Source of the DNA: JAKFWI01 sp031399165 | Lineage (GTDB): Bacteria > Pseudomonadota > Alphaproteobacteria > Caulobacterales > Aquidulcibacteraceae | Length of the DNA: 64,000 nt | Assembly: GCA_031399165.1 (NCBI GenBank) | Contig: JANNOO010000062.1 | Location: 16,114 to 80,113 of the forward strand | Direction of reading: 5' to 3' | In this document: positions 63,566 through 64,000 of the stretch, piece by piece | How the letters are laid out: each line of letters begins with the position of its first letter | Numbering within the stretch: the first letter of the stretch is position 1 | Program-made: the position numbers and the translations under genes | Notes under the pieces: generated by a model | The model's database searches: none | Told to the model about the DNA's origin: nothing | Seen by the model: the letters and a program-made list of their open reading frames with translations, nothing else

Positions 63566-63855
63566 ATGACACGTACTTTCTGGATGATTAGCCGGGCTGT
63601 TGTGTTGGTTGCAAACTTGATTGCCCTCAAGGCACTCCAAAGTGAGGTGGTCATATCGTCGACAAGGGAAGTTGTAGTTTTATGCCTTGTAGCGGGACCG
63701 CTGTTTGGCGTGTTTCTTTTGGGTTGGCTGCTTCTTGTTTGTTCGCCCAAGCCCAGTCTGGCTGGCGCCTTTGACTGGCGAATCCCGTTTTTTCCAATGA
63801 GCCAACATCCCTTCCAATTTTGGGCGGTCATGGCGCAGGCCGCGTTCTTCTCGGG
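63566..63855 (+). CDS. putative membrane immunity protein for Rhs tip 3, 3' end interrupted
   Basis: Starts two bases after cassette 3: MTRTFWMISRAVVLVANLIAL, then a strong hydrophobic helix VVVLCLVAGPLFGVFLLGWLLLVC and a third hydrophobic stretch FWAVMAQAAFF. Around 63855 the frame runs into sequence antisense to a transposase fragment and stays open to the window edge, so the native C-terminus is lost or displaced. A small membrane protein is a plausible immunity partner for an envelope-acting tip. Confidence 0.5.
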
Positions 63856-64000
63856 CGTTATCCTTCGGCGGCTTGGCTTTCGCCGCGCGGGACGCTGTCC
63901 AATATTGCTGCAGCGGTTTACCCATCGGACATGTGTATCGATCCGCCTCCGCGTCGTAGGCAAATTCGCTGCGAGACAAGCGGTCCTCGCCGCGCTCGCC
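63856..64000 (-). mobile_element. transposase fragment (IS1182-like), continues beyond window
   Basis: The minus strand from the right edge encodes GERGEDRLSRSEFAYDAEADRY, then TCPMGKPLQQYWTASRAAKAKPPKDN. The FxYDAEADxYxCPxGxxL phrase is typical of the C-terminal half of IS1182-type DDE transposases. Similarity fades after about 63856, where the expected Cys-rich continuation is absent, so this end is truncated. The left boundary is approximate; no terminal inverted repeat was found by eye. Confidence 0.65.

Overview
The window is GC-rich alphaproteobacterial chromosome, most likely order Caulobacterales (a Caulobacter/Hyphomonadaceae-type stalked or swarmer bacterium). The evidence is gene content and order. 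The run fliK-flgD-flgE / sciP / fliF-fliG-fliH-fliN-flbD-flhA is the Caulobacter-type flagellar locus. The CtrA cell-cycle master regulator, its phosphotransferase ChpT, its inhibitor SciP (DUF1153) and the sigma-54 activator FlbD all lie in the same 64 kb. The housekeeping block ubiG-lysC-ptsP ... prfA ... prmC-DUF4167-clpB is also an alphaproteobacterial arrangement. I saw no rRNA, tRNA or CRISPR array.

Layout. 1-5.2 kb: the end of a GH130 glycoside phosphorylase, a tandem universal-stress protein, a BioC/NDUFAF5-like methyltransferase divergent from comF, then a tight grxC-nitrilase-DUF1178 string. 5.2-5.8 kb: a DUF433 antitoxin-like gene with a frameshifted DUF5615 PIN-like partner. 5.8-23 kb: ubiG, lysC, ptsP, a RodZ-like protein, ispG, a parDE module, prfA, an inserted methyltransferase/ArsR/AHSA1 cluster, prmC, DUF4167 and clpB. 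23-27.2 kb: a Tat-exported intradiol-dioxygenase-like protein, then a minus-strand chpT / CheA-like / cheY / cheR signalling cluster. 27.2-31.3 kb: the ydbH-ynbE-ydbL envelope lipid-transport set. 31.4-35.8 kb: an M23 endopeptidase and two paralogous polytopic membrane proteins directly downstream of ctrA. 35.8-38.6 kb: ctrA divergent from fliI-fliJ. 38.7-42.8 kb: rsgA, a 0.5-kb hairpin-rich region without a clear gene, a MinD/FlhG-like ATPase and a GT-C-like membrane protein. 42.8-57.4 kb: the flagellar gene cluster. 57.4-58.6 kb: mnmA. 58.9-64 kb: a lower-GC accessory region with an Rhs gene and two orphan Rhs C-terminal cassettes, each followed by a putative immunity gene, ending in a transposase fragment at the right edge.

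How it fits together. ChpT passes phosphate to CtrA, CtrA switches on early flagellar genes, SciP restrains CtrA, and FlbD with sigma-54 switches on hook and hook-filament-junction genes. The DNA carries matching sites: CtrA-like boxes in front of fliI, fliF, sciP and flhG, a dense cluster of seven GANTC (CcrM-type) methylation sites between ctrA and fliI, and a divergent pair of sigma-54-like promoters between fliK and flgK. This makes the window a compact view of a cell-cycle/flagellum circuit.

The most unusual region is the right end. The N-terminal part of an unrelated HTH-like protein, with its own strong Shine-Dalgarno, is fused in frame to an Rhs core. Two start-less Rhs tail cassettes follow, each with a different tip and a different downstream gene. 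This looks like a recombining polymorphic-toxin array that has captured a host gene's promoter and 5' end.
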